Positions 37,598 through 46,812 of a DNA stretch of 64,000 nt are shown here, piece by piece. The DNA is from Lachnospiraceae bacterium (GTDB lineage Bacteria; Bacillota_A; Clostridia; Lachnospirales; Lachnospiraceae), in assembly GCA_021770615.1 (NCBI GenBank), contig JAETQR010000021.1:9068-73067 (forward strand), read 5' to 3'. The notes under the pieces were generated by a model. That model saw only the letters and a list, made by a program, of their open reading frames with translations. It was not told where the DNA came from and did not search any database. The first letter of the stretch is position 1; every line of letters starts with the position of its first letter. Made by a program: the position numbers and the translations under genes.

Positions 37598-37683
37598 ATA
37601 TTATATATGCGGATATGCGCTTTTATTCTATGTGATATTCCAAATTTTAATTTTCGTTTGTTTATATAGAAGGAGGAACTGTA

Positions 37684-38928
37684 GTGTTAGAGATTATGAA
37701 TAATGAAGCAGAATCCACCGCCAAGATCCTTGTGATCGGAGTCGGAGGTGCGGGGAATAATGCTGTGAACCGGATGATAGATGAGGGGATCAAAGGAGTG
37801 GAATTTGTCTGTGTGAATACGGACAAGCAGCATCTCCGCAGTTGTAAAGCACCTCTGAGTATGCAGATCGGAGAAAAGCTTACAAAGGGACTTGGTGCAG
37901 GGGCTAAGCCGGAGGTTGGTGAAAAGGCGGCAGAAGAGAGCCGTGAAGAGCTTACGGAAGTTATTAAAGGGTGTGATATGGTATTTGTGACATGCGGTAT
38001 GGGCGGTGGAACCGGAACCGGTGCAGCACCGGTAGTGGCCCAGATCGCAAAGGATATGGGGATATTGACTGTCGGGGTAGTTACAAAACCTTTTAAATTC
38101 GAGGGAAAGCAACGCATGACGAATGCGATCGGTGGTATTGATAAATTAAAGGAACATGTGGACACGTTGATCGTGGTTCCAAATGATAAACTGCTTGAAA
38201 TCAGTGATAAGAGGACTTCGATGGCAGAAGCTTTCTGCATGGCAGACCAGGTGTTGCAGCAGGGTGTACAGGGGATCACGGATCTGATCAATATGCCTGC
38301 GCTCATCAATCTGGATTTTGCTGATGTCGTTACGGTTATGCAGGACAAAGGGATCGCACATATTGGTGTCGGAACAGGGAAAGGCGAATCCAAGTGCCTT
38401 GAGGCTGTTCAGCAGGCGATCACCAGTCCGCTTCTTGAGACAAGTATCGATGGGGCATCCCATGTGATCATAAATGTTTCTGGTGATATCGGACTGCTTG
38501 AGGCAAATGAGGCCGCTACATATGTACAGGAGATGACGGGAGAAGATGCAAACATCATCTTTGGTGCTATGATGGATGAGGAGCATACGGACACGGTTAC
38601 GATCACGGTGATCGCTACGGGTCTGGAGGAGAAAGACTCCATGTCATCCTTTGGGACTTCGTTTGGTGGAAAGAGCGGTATGTTTGGCGGTGTGGCAGGT
38701 GCGAATCCTGCGGCGATGCGCAGACCGAGTTTCCTGTCTGGTATGGGAACACAGCCACGAAGCGGTACGGGACAGGCTCCGGCGTCCAAACCGTCCCAGC
38801 CGACAGCAGAGGATATGCCGGTTGTGACAAGACCGGTAGGCACACCTGTGCCAAAGAACGCAGCCGACAGCCAGGAAGTACAGGAAGGGATTAAAATCCC
38901 GCCATTTCTTCAGAAAAACAGAAAATAG
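37684..38928 (+). CDS. ftsZ: Cell division GTPase FtsZ
   Basis: 414 residues from a GTG, seven bases after AAGGAGG. The tubulin signature [10 protein letters not shown] lies near residue 107. The N-terminal GTPase part is followed by a variable linker and the C-terminal hook [11 protein letters not shown] that binds partner proteins. It forms the division ring. No ftsA gene is next to it, as is common in this group. Confidence 0.97.
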   Translation: MLEIMNNEAESTAKILVIGVGGAGNNAVNRMIDEGIKGVEFVCVNTDKQHLRSCKAPLSMQIGEKLTKGLGAGAKPEVGEKAAEESREELTEVIKGCDMVFVTCGMGGGTGTGAAPVVAQIAKDMGILTVGVVTKPFKFEGKQRMTNAIGGIDKLKEHVDTLIVVPNDKLLEISDKRTSMAEAFCMADQVLQQGVQGITDLINMPALINLDFADVVTVMQDKGIAHIGVGTGKGESKCLEAVQQAITSPLLETSIDGASHVIINVSGDIGLLEANEAATYVQEMTGEDANIIFGAMMDEEHTDTVTITVIATGLEEKDSMSSFGTSFGGKSGMFGGVAGANPAAMRRPSFLSGMGTQPRSGTGQAPASKPSQPTAEDMPVVTRPVGTPVPKNAADSQEVQEGIKIPPFLQKNRK

Positions 38929-38940
38929 GAGGACTTAGAA

Positions 38941-39180
38941 ATGTCTGTAACAGTAAAAACAATCATTGAGGTATTATATATTATCGTCTGTATTGCGATC
39001 GTTGTGGTCGTTTTGATGCAGGAGGGAAAAAATTCAGGACTTGGTGCTGTATCCGGTGCGGCAGATACGTACTGGAGCAAGAACAAAGGACGTTCAGCAG
39101 AAGGAAAGCTGGTGAAAGGAACAGCGATCCTTGGTGCAGTGTTTATCATTCTTTCACTTATTCTGTGCATGAATATGTAG
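38941..39180 (+). CDS. secG: Preprotein translocase subunit SecG
   Basis: 79 residues with two membrane helices and the family segment VVLMQEGKNSGLGAVSG. It supports the SecYEG channel. GGAGG precedes the ATG. The order secG-rnr-smpB is conserved in Firmicutes. Confidence 0.94.
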   Translation: MSVTVKTIIEVLYIIVCIAIVVVVLMQEGKNSGLGAVSGAADTYWSKNKGRSAEGKLVKGTAILGAVFIILSLILCMNM

Positions 39181-39218
39181 AAGATACGGATTGCTTAAAA
39201 ATCGAGCAGATAAATAGT

Positions 39219-39263
39219 AACCTCTGAAGAGTCTTTGTAAGCGAAGCTTTCAGAGGTTTTCTT
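39219..39263 (+). terminator. Terminator between secG and rnr
   Basis: AACCTCTGAA and TTCAGAGGTT form a 10-bp stem, followed by TTCTTT. Confidence 0.75.
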
Positions 39264-39297
39264 TGTGGGATTGTGTCTGTACAAATGGAGGTAGATA

Positions 39298-41445
39298 ATG
39301 GAAAGAAAGCAGATGGTTTATGACTTTATCCGGGAAAAAGATTATAAGCCAATGAAGGGAAGAGAGATGGCGCTCTTGTTTGGAGTGCCGAAAAAGGAAA
39401 GAAAGCTGTTTTATGATATTCTCGATGAGCTTATAGCAGAGGGAAAGATCATCGCAGACCGGAATGGGAGATACCGTCTCCCCGAGGAGAATGTAAATAC
39501 AGGAGTGTTCATGGCGACGAGCCGTGGTTTTGGTTTTGTGCGGATCGAGGGGCAGCCGGACGATGTATTTGTGCCGGAGTCTTATGTGGGAAGCGCTTTT
39601 GACGGCGATGTGGTCATGGTCCAGATCTTCCGGGAGGCGGATGGCGGTGCGAAACGCTGCGAGGGGAAGGTGATCCGGATCCTGGAGCGCAAAAATGAGA
39701 CAGTGGTCGGTACGTTTATGAGAAAAGACCATTTCGGATTTGTGGTCGTGGACCGTGAGAAATTTACGAGTGACATCTATATTCCAAAGGGAAAGACAAT
39801 GGATGCAGTGACTGGCCATAAGGTAGTAGTCTTGATCGAAGATTTTGGCGATGGCGTAAAAAATCCGGAGGGAAAGGTTATTGAGATACTGGGGCATGAG
39901 AACGATCCGGGAGTGGATATCCTGTCGATCATCCGGAGCTTTGGGCTTCCTGAGGAATTTCCGGATGATGTGATGCGTCAGGTGGAATGGGTTCCTTCTG
40001 ATGTGGCAAAAGAGGAGATCGCAGGGCGGATCGATCTGAGAGACCGGCAGACCGTGACGATCGACGGGGAGGATGCGAAAGATCTCGACGATGCGATCAC
40101 GCTGCAAAAGAAAAAGGATGGCGGATATGAGCTAGGCGTCCATATTGCGGATGTGACGAATTACGTGACAGAGGGCTCACCGTTAGATAAAGAGGCGCTC
40201 AAGAGGGGAACCAGCGTATATCTTGCAGACCGTGTCATACCGATGCTGCCCCATAAGCTTTCCAACGGGATCTGTTCCCTGAATGAAGGAGTAGACCGGC
40301 TGGCGTTGAGCTGTATTATTTCTTATGATGCAAATGGCCGGATCACGGATCACCGGATCGGTGAATCTGTGATCTGCGTGGACCGGCGCATGAGTTATAC
40401 GGATGTAAATGCGATCGTGGCCGGAAAAGATGAAGCGGCCTCGGAAAAGTACCAGGAACTTGTTCCGATGTTTGAGACGATGCAGGAACTGGCTCTTATC
40501 CTGCGCAAAAACCGGAAAAAGCAGGGATCGATCGATTTTGATTTTCCGGAGTGTAAGATCAAGCTGGATCGGGAAGGACATCCGGTAGATATCGTTCCTT
40601 ACGACAGAAATGACGCCACGAGGATCATTGAGGAGTTTATGCTGGCGGCAAATAAAGTAGTTGCGGAAGATTTTTTCTGGCAGGAGGTCCCGTTTGTGTA
40701 CCGGACACATGAGTATCCGGATATGGAAAAAATAAAAGAGCTGGCTGCACTTGCGAGAAGTTTCTCTCATTCATTAAAGATTGGAAATGGGGAGGTTCAT
40801 CCGAGAGAGGTGCAAAAGCTGATCGAGAGTATCGAAGGGACGGATGAAGAAGTATTTTTAAGCCGTATCACGCTCCGTGCGATGAAGAGGGCTGTCTATT
40901 CTACGGAAAATGACGGACACTTTGGACTTGCCACGAAGTATTATTGTCATTTCACCTCGCCGATCCGGAGATACCCGGATCTGCAGATCCACCGCATCAT
41001 AAAGGAGACGCTCCGGCGCGGGATCGGGGAAAAGAGAAGGGAACATTATGAGTCCATTCTTCCACATGTGGCAAAGGCGGCGAGTGACCTCGAGCGGCGG
41101 GCAGACGAGGCAGAACGGGAGGTCGATAAGTTAAAGAAGGCAGAATATATGGCTTCCCGGGTTGGTGAGGTTTATCAGGGGATCATAAGCGGGGTGACGT
41201 CATGGGGAATCTATGTGGAACTTCCCAATACGGTAGAGGGTATGGTGAGGCTCTCGGAGATTGAACACGATATTTATGACTATGATAGTGACAATTATAA
41301 GGTGACAGGGAGATACAGTGGCAGGGAATATCGTCTGGGGCAGCCGCTTGAGATCCAGGTGGCGAGGGCAGATACATTTACCAGGACGATCGATTTTGTG
41401 ATTCCGGAAAGGAGGGATGATAAGGATGGCAAAGGATACCATTAA
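39298..41445 (+). CDS. rnr: Ribonuclease R
   Basis: 715 residues. N-terminal winged helix, cold-shock-type RNA-binding domains ([19 protein letters not shown]), the RNB catalytic domain with acidic cluster [11 protein letters not shown], and a C-terminal S1 domain ([18 protein letters not shown]). A 3'-5' exoribonuclease for structured RNA, and a partner of tmRNA-SmpB quality control. smpB starts within its last codons. Confidence 0.96.
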   Translation: MERKQMVYDFIREKDYKPMKGREMALLFGVPKKERKLFYDILDELIAEGKIIADRNGRYRLPEENVNTGVFMATSRGFGFVRIEGQPDDVFVPESYVGSAFDGDVVMVQIFREADGGAKRCEGKVIRILERKNETVVGTFMRKDHFGFVVVDREKFTSDIYIPKGKTMDAVTGHKVVVLIEDFGDGVKNPEGKVIEILGHENDPGVDILSIIRSFGLPEEFPDDVMRQVEWVPSDVAKEEIAGRIDLRDRQTVTIDGEDAKDLDDAITLQKKKDGGYELGVHIADVTNYVTEGSPLDKEALKRGTSVYLADRVIPMLPHKLSNGICSLNEGVDRLALSCIISYDANGRITDHRIGESVICVDRRMSYTDVNAIVAGKDEAASEKYQELVPMFETMQELALILRKNRKKQGSIDFDFPECKIKLDREGHPVDIVPYDRNDATRIIEEFMLAANKVVAEDFFWQEVPFVYRTHEYPDMEKIKELAALARSFSHSLKIGNGEVHPREVQKLIESIEGTDEEVFLSRITLRAMKRAVYSTENDGHFGLATKYYCHFTSPIRRYPDLQIHRIIKETLRRGIGEKRREHYESILPHVAKAASDLERRADEAEREVDKLKKAEYMASRVGEVYQGIISGVTSWGIYVELPNTVEGMVRLSEIEHDIYDYDSDNYKVTGRYSGREYRLGQPLEIQVARADTFTRTIDFVIPERRDDKDGKGYH

Positions 41446-41890
41446 GCTCATAGCAAATAATAAAAAGGCGTGGCATGATTACTTTATCGAGGATAAATAT
41501 GAGGCCGGGATCGAGCTCCATGGCACAGAGGTGAAATCGATCCGGATGGGACACTGCAGCATTAAGGAGTCTTTTATCCGTGTGGAAAAGGGCGAAGTGT
41601 TTATTTATGGAATGCATGTGAGCCCTTATGAAAAGGGAAATATTTTCAATAAAGATCCACTTCGTGTCCGAAAGCTTTTACTTCACCGCAGTGAGATCCG
41701 TAAGCTGATCGGAAAGATGGCGCAGAAGGGTTATACGCTGGTTCCGCTTCAGGTTTATTTCAAAGGAAGCCTGATCAAGGTAGAGATTGCACTGGCAAAA
41801 GGGAAAAAGCTGTATGATAAGCGGGATGATATCGCAAAGAAGGATCAGAAGCGGGCGGCTGAGCGTGAGTTTAAAATAAAGAATTTGTAA
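41426..41890 (+). CDS. smpB: SsrA-binding protein SmpB
   Basis: 154 residues from the ATG at 41426, nine bases after GGAGGG. The ATG at 41417 would add three residues. Typical segments are [16 protein letters not shown] and the C-terminal [17 protein letters not shown]. It delivers tmRNA to stalled ribosomes. It overlaps the end of rnr. I see no tmRNA gene behind it. Confidence 0.95.
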   Translation: MAKDTIKLIANNKKAWHDYFIEDKYEAGIELHGTEVKSIRMGHCSIKESFIRVEKGEVFIYGMHVSPYEKGNIFNKDPLRVRKLLLHRSEIRKLIGKMAQKGYTLVPLQVYFKGSLIKVEIALAKGKKLYDKRDDIAKKDQKRAAEREFKIKNL

Positions 41891-41951
41891 TAAATTTGTA
41901 ATAAATTTAATATTTCTGCATATACTCTTAATATAAAGCGAGGTAGAGTGT

Positions 41952-42632
41952 ATGAAGAAATTAAAAATTATTGTAATAATATTATATGTAGCTTTTGTAG
42001 TTGAGATCCTTGGTGCATGGAGCGGAGCGTCGGAAGCACAGGAAACGATGGCGTATGCGCAGACGATGGATTCCCGGATGGTCGTGGAAGAAAATCTCGT
42101 GGAAGCACAGGAGCTTGCGGCAAAAGAAGAGTACGCAGAGATCAAGACCGAAGAGCGGGAACGAAGCAATGAATATTACGAAGTGATTAACGCTACACAG
42201 GAGGAGAAGAACGACAGGCGTCTGGAAAAAGAGCAGAAGCGAAAGGAACGGATCCGGAAACGAAAAAGGGAAGAAAGGAAGATCCTTGAACGTATCGTGG
42301 AGGCGGAAGCCGGCGATCAGGATCTGAAGGGACGTGTCCTTGTGGCTAACGTCATCATGAACCGGGTCAAGTCAAAGCACTTTCCGAGTTCAGTAAAGAG
42401 CGTTGTCTTTGCCCACAGACAGTTCTCGCCGGTCCAGAACGGAAGTTACTACCGTGTGCATGTATCAGAGAAGACGAAAAAGGCAGTCGAAAAGGCATTA
42501 GATGGGAAGGATTATTCGGAGGGAGCCCTGTATTTTATGTGCCGGAGCGCTTCCAGCCCGTCCAATGTAGCATGGTTTGACCGGGCGCTGACAAAGGTTA
42601 AGGAGTATGGCTGCCATGAGTTTTTTAAGTAG
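41952..42632 (+). CDS. SleB-like cell wall hydrolase with membrane anchor
   Basis: 226 residues. N-terminal membrane helix or signal (about 3-25), a long charged coiled segment (RRLEKEQKRKERIRKRK) and a C-terminal Hydrolase_2 domain starting ILERIVEAEAGDQDL, with VANVIMNRVKSKHFPSSV and RQFSPVQNG. Such domains are lytic enzymes acting on peptidoglycan, best known from spore cortex lysis. A paralogue lies at 45215. Confidence 0.85.
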   Translation: MKKLKIIVIILYVAFVVEILGAWSGASEAQETMAYAQTMDSRMVVEENLVEAQELAAKEEYAEIKTEERERSNEYYEVINATQEEKNDRRLEKEQKRKERIRKRKREERKILERIVEAEAGDQDLKGRVLVANVIMNRVKSKHFPSSVKSVVFAHRQFSPVQNGSYYRVHVSEKTKKAVEKALDGKDYSEGALYFMCRSASSPSNVAWFDRALTKVKEYGCHEFFK

Positions 42633-42701
42633 TGTATTGTAAAATGGATGAAAAGATGGTAAAATTGTGGAAGTTACAAGAGGAAAGGACAGGTATCAGA
42701 T

Positions 42702-44183
42702 ATGAGTATCATGTATAGAAGTACACGGGGAAACGGGGATAAAGTAACAGCTTCCCAGGCAATCTTAAAAGGGCTGGCAGATGACGGAGGACTTTTTGTG
42801 CCGGAAAGGATACCGGAACTGGAGACCGAACTTTCGAAATTGTCCGGACTTTCTTATAAAGAGACAGCATATGAGGTAATGAGACTGTTTTTGTCCGATT
42901 TTACCAGAGAGGAATTGATGTACTGTATCGATGGTGCTTATGATGATAAATTTGATACAGACGAGATTGCGCCGCTTGTAAAAAAAGACGGTGCGTTTTA
43001 CCTCGAGCTTTTTCATGGGAAGACGATCGCTTTTAAAGACATGGCGCTTTCAATCCTGCCTTATCTGATGACGACGTCTGCGAAAAAGAACGGGGTAAAA
43101 AATGAAATCGTTATCCTGACAGCTACCTCCGGTGATACCGGAAAGGCGGCGCTCGCCGGATTTGCGGATGTAGAGGGAACGAGTATCATCGTATTTTATC
43201 CGAAAAACGGCGTGAGTCCGATCCAGGAAAAGCAGATGGTGACACAAAAAGGGAAAAATACGCATGTGGTAGGGATTCGTGGGAATTTTGATGACGCCCA
43301 GACCGGAGTAAAGAAAATGTTTGGCTCAAAGGAGCTCGCCGGCCAGATGGGTGCGGCAGGATATCAGTTTTCCTCTGCCAATTCAATCAATATCGGCCGT
43401 CTTGTGCCACAGATCGTTTATTATGTTTACGCATACGGGCAGCTTATGAAAAAGGGAGAGATCCAGTGCGGGGACAAAATGAATGTCGTAGTTCCTACCG
43501 GAAATTTCGGAAATATCCTTGCGGCGTATTATGCAAAAAAGATGGGGCTTCCGATCGAGACTCTGTTCTGTGCGTCAAATGAGAATAAAGTGCTTTTTGA
43601 TTTCTTCCGCACGGGAACTTATGACCGTAAAAGGGAGTTTATCCTGACCTCTTCGCCATCGATGGATATTCTGATCTCCAGTAATCTCGAGAGGCTGATC
43701 TACCAGATCGCAGGGGAGGACGGAACCAGAACGAGAGAGCTTATGGAAGCTTTAGTAAAGGACGGCGAGTACAGTATTACGGAGGATATGCGTGAGCGTC
43801 TTAGCGACTTCATGGGTGGATATGCCTCGGAGGAGGAAACTCATCAGGCCATCAAAGAAATGTATGAAAAAACAGGTTATGTGATGGATACGCATACAGC
43901 GGTGGCAAGCCATGTTTATAAGGAGAAAGCGGCCGGGACAGGGATTCCTACGGTGATCGCATCGACGGCGAGCCCGTATAAATTTACAAGAAGCGTGATG
44001 AATGCGATCGACGCCAAATATGACAGCATGTCGGATTTTGAACTTGTGGATAAGTTAAATGAGATATCCGGGGTAAAGGTTCCGGAGGCAATCGAGGAGA
44101 TCCGTTCGGCGGCAGTTTTACATGATACCATCTGCGATAAGACAGAGATGGAGCAGACAGTAAAGACCATACTCGGATTATAG
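42702..44183 (+). CDS. thrC: Threonine synthase
   Basis: 493 residues, the long form. The PLP lysine lies in HGKTIAFKDMALS, and the phosphate-binding loop is TATSGDTGKAAL. It converts O-phosphohomoserine to threonine. No other threonine genes are adjacent. It stands between a hydrolase and hisA. Confidence 0.95.
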   Translation: MSIMYRSTRGNGDKVTASQAILKGLADDGGLFVPERIPELETELSKLSGLSYKETAYEVMRLFLSDFTREELMYCIDGAYDDKFDTDEIAPLVKKDGAFYLELFHGKTIAFKDMALSILPYLMTTSAKKNGVKNEIVILTATSGDTGKAALAGFADVEGTSIIVFYPKNGVSPIQEKQMVTQKGKNTHVVGIRGNFDDAQTGVKKMFGSKELAGQMGAAGYQFSSANSINIGRLVPQIVYYVYAYGQLMKKGEIQCGDKMNVVVPTGNFGNILAAYYAKKMGLPIETLFCASNENKVLFDFFRTGTYDRKREFILTSSPSMDILISSNLERLIYQIAGEDGTRTRELMEALVKDGEYSITEDMRERLSDFMGGYASEEETHQAIKEMYEKTGYVMDTHTAVASHVYKEKAAGTGIPTVIASTASPYKFTRSVMNAIDAKYDSMSDFELVDKLNEISGVKVPEAIEEIRSAAVLHDTICDKTEMEQTVKTILGL

Positions 44184-44209
44184 GGCTCAGACCGGAGGGA
44201 TCGTATCAG

Positions 44210-44986
44210 ATGAAGTTCAGACCGTGTATTGATATACATAATGGTAAAGTCAAACAGATCGTCGGGGGAAGTCTGCGGGATAACGGAGATCGGGCCAGAG
44301 AGAATTTTGTCTCAGAGATGGAAGCGGCTGATTATGCAAAAATGTACCGGGAAAAAGGCTTACAGGGAGGGCATGTTATTCTCCTCAATCCAGTCGGGAG
44401 TGAGTTTTATGAGGTCGACCTAAAGCAGGCAGACGGAGCTTTCCGGGAATATCCGGGAGGATTGCAGGCAGGGGGCGGGATCACGCCCGAAAATGCCGGG
44501 AGATTTCTGGATGCGGGTGCCAGCCACGTGATCGTTACTTCTTATGTATTTTCGGATGGGGAGATCCATTTTGAGCGTCTGAGGGAATTGAACCGGTGTA
44601 TCGGGAAAAAGCATCTTGTCTTAGATTTGAGCTGCCGGGAAAAAGACGGAGTTTATTATATTGTTACGGATCGTTGGCAGAAATTTACAAAACAGCCTCT
44701 GAATGAGAAACTGATGAGTGAGCTCAGTTCATATTGTGATGAGTTCCTCGTCCACGGTGTAAATGTAGAGGGGACGGGAGGCGGAATTGACCGTACCCTG
44801 GTGGAAATTCTTGCAAAATGTACGGAAATCCCGGTTACATATGCCGGCGGGATCGGAACTTATTCGGATCTTGAACTGTTGCGCCAGCTTTCCGGTGGAA
44901 GGATTGATTTCACCATCGGGAGTGCTCTGGATCTGTTTGGCGGAATGCTGAAAATGGATAAAATTATTACAAAATTTAATGATTAA
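44210..44986 (+). CDS. hisA: HisA isomerase, eukaryote-like type
   Basis: 258 residues. A TIM barrel starting FRPCIDIHNGKVKQIVGGSL, with LQAGGGI, VLDLSCREKDGVYYIV, TDRWQK and VTYAGGI. The pattern and length match the ProFAR isomerase type of fungi and plants (HIS6) rather than the usual bacterial HisA. It would open the ProFAR aminoaldose to PRFAR in histidine synthesis. The GGAGGG ribosome site is good. It lies outside any his operon. Confidence 0.85.
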   Translation: MKFRPCIDIHNGKVKQIVGGSLRDNGDRARENFVSEMEAADYAKMYREKGLQGGHVILLNPVGSEFYEVDLKQADGAFREYPGGLQAGGGITPENAGRFLDAGASHVIVTSYVFSDGEIHFERLRELNRCIGKKHLVLDLSCREKDGVYYIVTDRWQKFTKQPLNEKLMSELSSYCDEFLVHGVNVEGTGGGIDRTLVEILAKCTEIPVTYAGGIGTYSDLELLRQLSGGRIDFTIGSALDLFGGMLKMDKIITKFND

Positions 44987-45026
44987 AAGGCTTTGGATGT
45001 AAAAAAAATATTGCAAAAAAAGTACG

Positions 45027-45064
45027 AAAAATGGTTGTTTTTTTAATGGACAGCCATTTTTTTT
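45027..45064 (+). terminator. Terminator after hisA
   Basis: AAAATGGTTGT and ACAGCCATTTT form an 11-bp stem with one wobble, followed by T residues. Confidence 0.8.
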
Positions 45065-45074
45065 GTAAAAAGAC

Positions 45075-45102
45075 TTGATTTATTTGATAAACATGTTATA
45101 AT
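45075..45102 (+). promoter_or_regulatory. Promoter of the second SleB-like hydrolase gene
   Basis: TTGATT, 16 bp, TATAAT with an extended TGT. The leader to the start at 45215 is about 105 bases. Confidence 0.65.
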
Positions 45103-45214
45103 ATGTTACATATTTATTACAGAACTGTAGCATATATGTAGCAAATAATATTACGTAGTTTGCAGATGTATTAACAAAATATGATATATAAACTACAGGA
45201 AACAGGAGACGATC

Positions 45215-45706
45215 ATGAATTCAAAAAAAGCATTCAAGATTCTTTTTACTTTGGTTTTGGCAATGGTGTGCAGTCTGGTTGTCGTAGGAACGACGTCAAA
45301 GGCAGCAAAAAAATCATATACAGACAGAGATTTGAAACACATGGCAGCTATCATTTACTGTGAGGCAGGAAATCAGTCCTATGCAGGAAAGGTAGCAGTA
45401 GGATGTGTTGTAATGAACAGGGTAAGATCTTCCCGCTTCCCAAACACAGTACTTCGTGTGATCAAGCAGCCGGGACAGTTCAGTCCGGTGCGTCAGGGAA
45501 AATTTGCAAGAGAGGTGCGCAAAGTCCAGAGCGGTAAGTATTCATATGGTGCGAGAAGACAGTGTATGAAGGCAGCACAGGAAGTGCTCGAGGGACAACG
45601 GAGCGTTACGTATAAAGGAAGAAAGCTCAGCATGAAACGATATCATTTCTTCAGTGGAAGGCTTTCCCGCCCGAAACTGAGGATCGGGGGACATCAGTTC
45701 AAGTAG
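45215..45706 (+). CDS. Secreted SleB-like cell wall hydrolase
   Basis: 163 residues. Signal peptide to about residue 29 (VVVGTTSKA-A). The Hydrolase_2 domain starts LKHMAAIIYCEAGNQSYAGK and contains VVMNRVRSSRFPNTV and GQFSPVRQG. Without the anchor and coil of its paralogue at 41952 it is a minimal secreted version. Its own promoter precedes it, and a long hairpin repeat follows. Confidence 0.85.
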   Translation: MNSKKAFKILFTLVLAMVCSLVVVGTTSKAAKKSYTDRDLKHMAAIIYCEAGNQSYAGKVAVGCVVMNRVRSSRFPNTVLRVIKQPGQFSPVRQGKFAREVRKVQSGKYSYGARRQCMKAAQEVLEGQRSVTYKGRKLSMKRYHFFSGRLSRPKLRIGGHQFK

Positions 45707-45711
45707 AGATG

Positions 45712-45845
45712 AAAACCTGCCCGGAGAATAAAAAGGAAAACGAGAACCTTATCCGTTCAAAACAAACACAAGCAAGCTTGCGAAAAGTTTTGAACGGATA
45801 AGGTTCTCATTTTCTTTTTGACTTTTTTTCGCCGGCAGGTTTTTC
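45712..45845. repeat. Long hairpin repeat, copy 1 (also a probable terminator)
   Basis: The inner arms are a perfect 22-bp inverted repeat (45742-45763 and 45787-45808). Outer arms from CCTGCC to GGCAGG extend the hairpin to about 130 bases, and T runs follow. A 48-base core (45752-45799) is identical to the core at 48976-49023. Confidence 0.85.
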
Positions 45846-45939
45846 ATTCTGCGTAGATGAGAGTTTCTTTCCGGATTTGCAGGATTTCATTTGGGATATG
45901 TAAGCTGAAAAAAGCTTGTTTAAGTAGTTCTTTTTAATA

Positions 45940-45968
45940 TTGAAATAAACTAGGAAGTGTGATATGAT
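45940..45968 (+). promoter_or_regulatory. Promoter of the type I toxin mRNA
   Basis: TTGAAA, 17 bp, TATGAT. The leader of about 65 bases contains CCTCCC (from 46001), which can pair with the GGGGAGG ribosome site, a usual way of keeping such toxin mRNAs untranslated. Confidence 0.7.
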
Positions 45969-46038
45969 ATAAAAAGAAGTAATCGTGTTACAAGGTGGAT
46001 AGCCTCCCGAACTTCACTGAAGAGGGGAGGTGGTGCGG

Positions 46039-46137
46039 ATGAGTACATATGAAATTTTAAGCCTGTTGTTTTTAGGTGGTTCATTCCTCATTGCATTGCT
46101 TGCCTACATCGACAGTAGGAATAACAAGCGAAAATAA
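46039..46137 (+). CDS. Putative holin-like type I toxin (TxpA/Hol_Tox-like)
   Basis: A 32-residue ORF: MSTYEILSLLFLGG, a hydrophobic membrane helix to about residue 23, and a basic tail (DSRNNKRK). Size, MSTYE start and charge pattern match the holin-like toxins of Firmicutes, which damage the membrane when translated. GGGGAGG lies eight bases upstream and may be hidden in a leader hairpin. An antisense RNA from the minus strand overlaps the 3' end, the arrangement known from TxpA/RatA. Confidence 0.75.
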   Translation: MSTYEILSLLFLGGSFLIALLAYIDSRNNKRK

Positions 46138-46233
46138 ATAAGCCTACCTTGTACTTGGCAGTTCCAGGTAGGCTTACTAAATAAGTGTACTGGGAGGCTA
46201 ACCACTTTGTGGGCGGTTGCTTCCTTTTTTCTA
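46125..46233 (-). ncRNA. Antisense antitoxin RNA (RatA-like)
   Basis: On the minus strand a promoter of TTGAAA, 17 bp and TATAGT (plus coordinates 46240-46268) would start an RNA near 46233. It reads left through CCGCCCACAAAGTGG and ends at the hairpin formed by AAGCCTACCT and AGGTAGGCTT (46140-46175), followed by T-rich sequence. It overlaps the last codons and terminator of the toxin mRNA. Confidence 0.7.
46140..46175. terminator. Shared hairpin terminator of toxin mRNA and antisense RNA
   Basis: AAGCCTACCT and AGGTAGGCTT form a perfect 10-bp stem with a 16-base loop. It can serve both strands, since convergent transcripts meet here. Confidence 0.7.
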
Positions 46234-46379
46234 TAAAATACTATACCATACAGGTGATAGAATTTCAAGAAATTTTGAAAAAATATAATTCAGGATGGTA
46301 AAAAATTCTATATTTGGTGCTTGTGCTTAATCATCAGATATGCTAAAATTGTGGTTGAGAAATCAAGGACATTTATGGT

Positions 46380-46710
46380 GTACCACCAGACACTGTTGGC
46401 AGCAGTGTCTGGCAAGGCATGGTACTACAGCTACCACACAATACAGATTTTGTCTGCGATACACACGCTATTATTATAAGGGAATTGTGTGTTTATTTCA
46501 ACAATTCTTTTTGTATGATTGCATGTGTATCCGATAAGAGATGTGACCTTTCGATTATATGACGAGGTGACGGTGTGGACGCATACCTGCACCTCGTTCT
46601 TGTTTTCTCACTGAGTTCCTCTGGTGGTGGGATGCCGCCACTGGGGGATTCGTGAGAAACCAGAGTGGAAATGAAGAAACTATGGTTTTGTTAGTATGCC
46701 ATAGTTTTTT
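46380..46710 (+). ncRNA. Structured leader or small RNA ending in a terminator
   Basis: Four helices are visible: CCAGACACTG with CAGTGTCTGG (46386-46412), ACGAGGTG with CACCTCGT (46562-46597), TTTCTCAC with GTGAGAAA (46604-46659) enclosing TGGTGG with CCGCCA, and a terminator AAACTATGG with CCATAGTTT plus T6 (46677-46710). The terminator ends about 100 bp before the DUF6273 gene, so this may be an attenuator or an independent RNA. It does not match a riboswitch I know. Confidence 0.4.
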
Positions 46711-46812
46711 GGTTGTTATATTCTGGATTTCATGCAAGACATCAGAATCATGTGCAGAAAAATAGTATGTCTGGTTTTGATGTGAAAAATATAATAAGAG
46801 AGGTATACAAGT

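Noticed and set aside
41891..41951. tmRNA gene (ssrA) expected behind smpB
   Set aside because: The gap is only 61 bases and no tmRNA ends or tag frame are visible.
46340..46537. 65-codon ORF between the toxin locus and the DUF6273 gene
   Set aside because: It has no ribosome site or protein-like composition and lies across strong RNA hairpins.
46554..46715. Cobalamin, THF or ZTP riboswitch suggested by GCCACTGGG-like and CCGCC segments
   Set aside because: The conserved cores of these classes cannot be completed, so only a generic structured RNA is reported.
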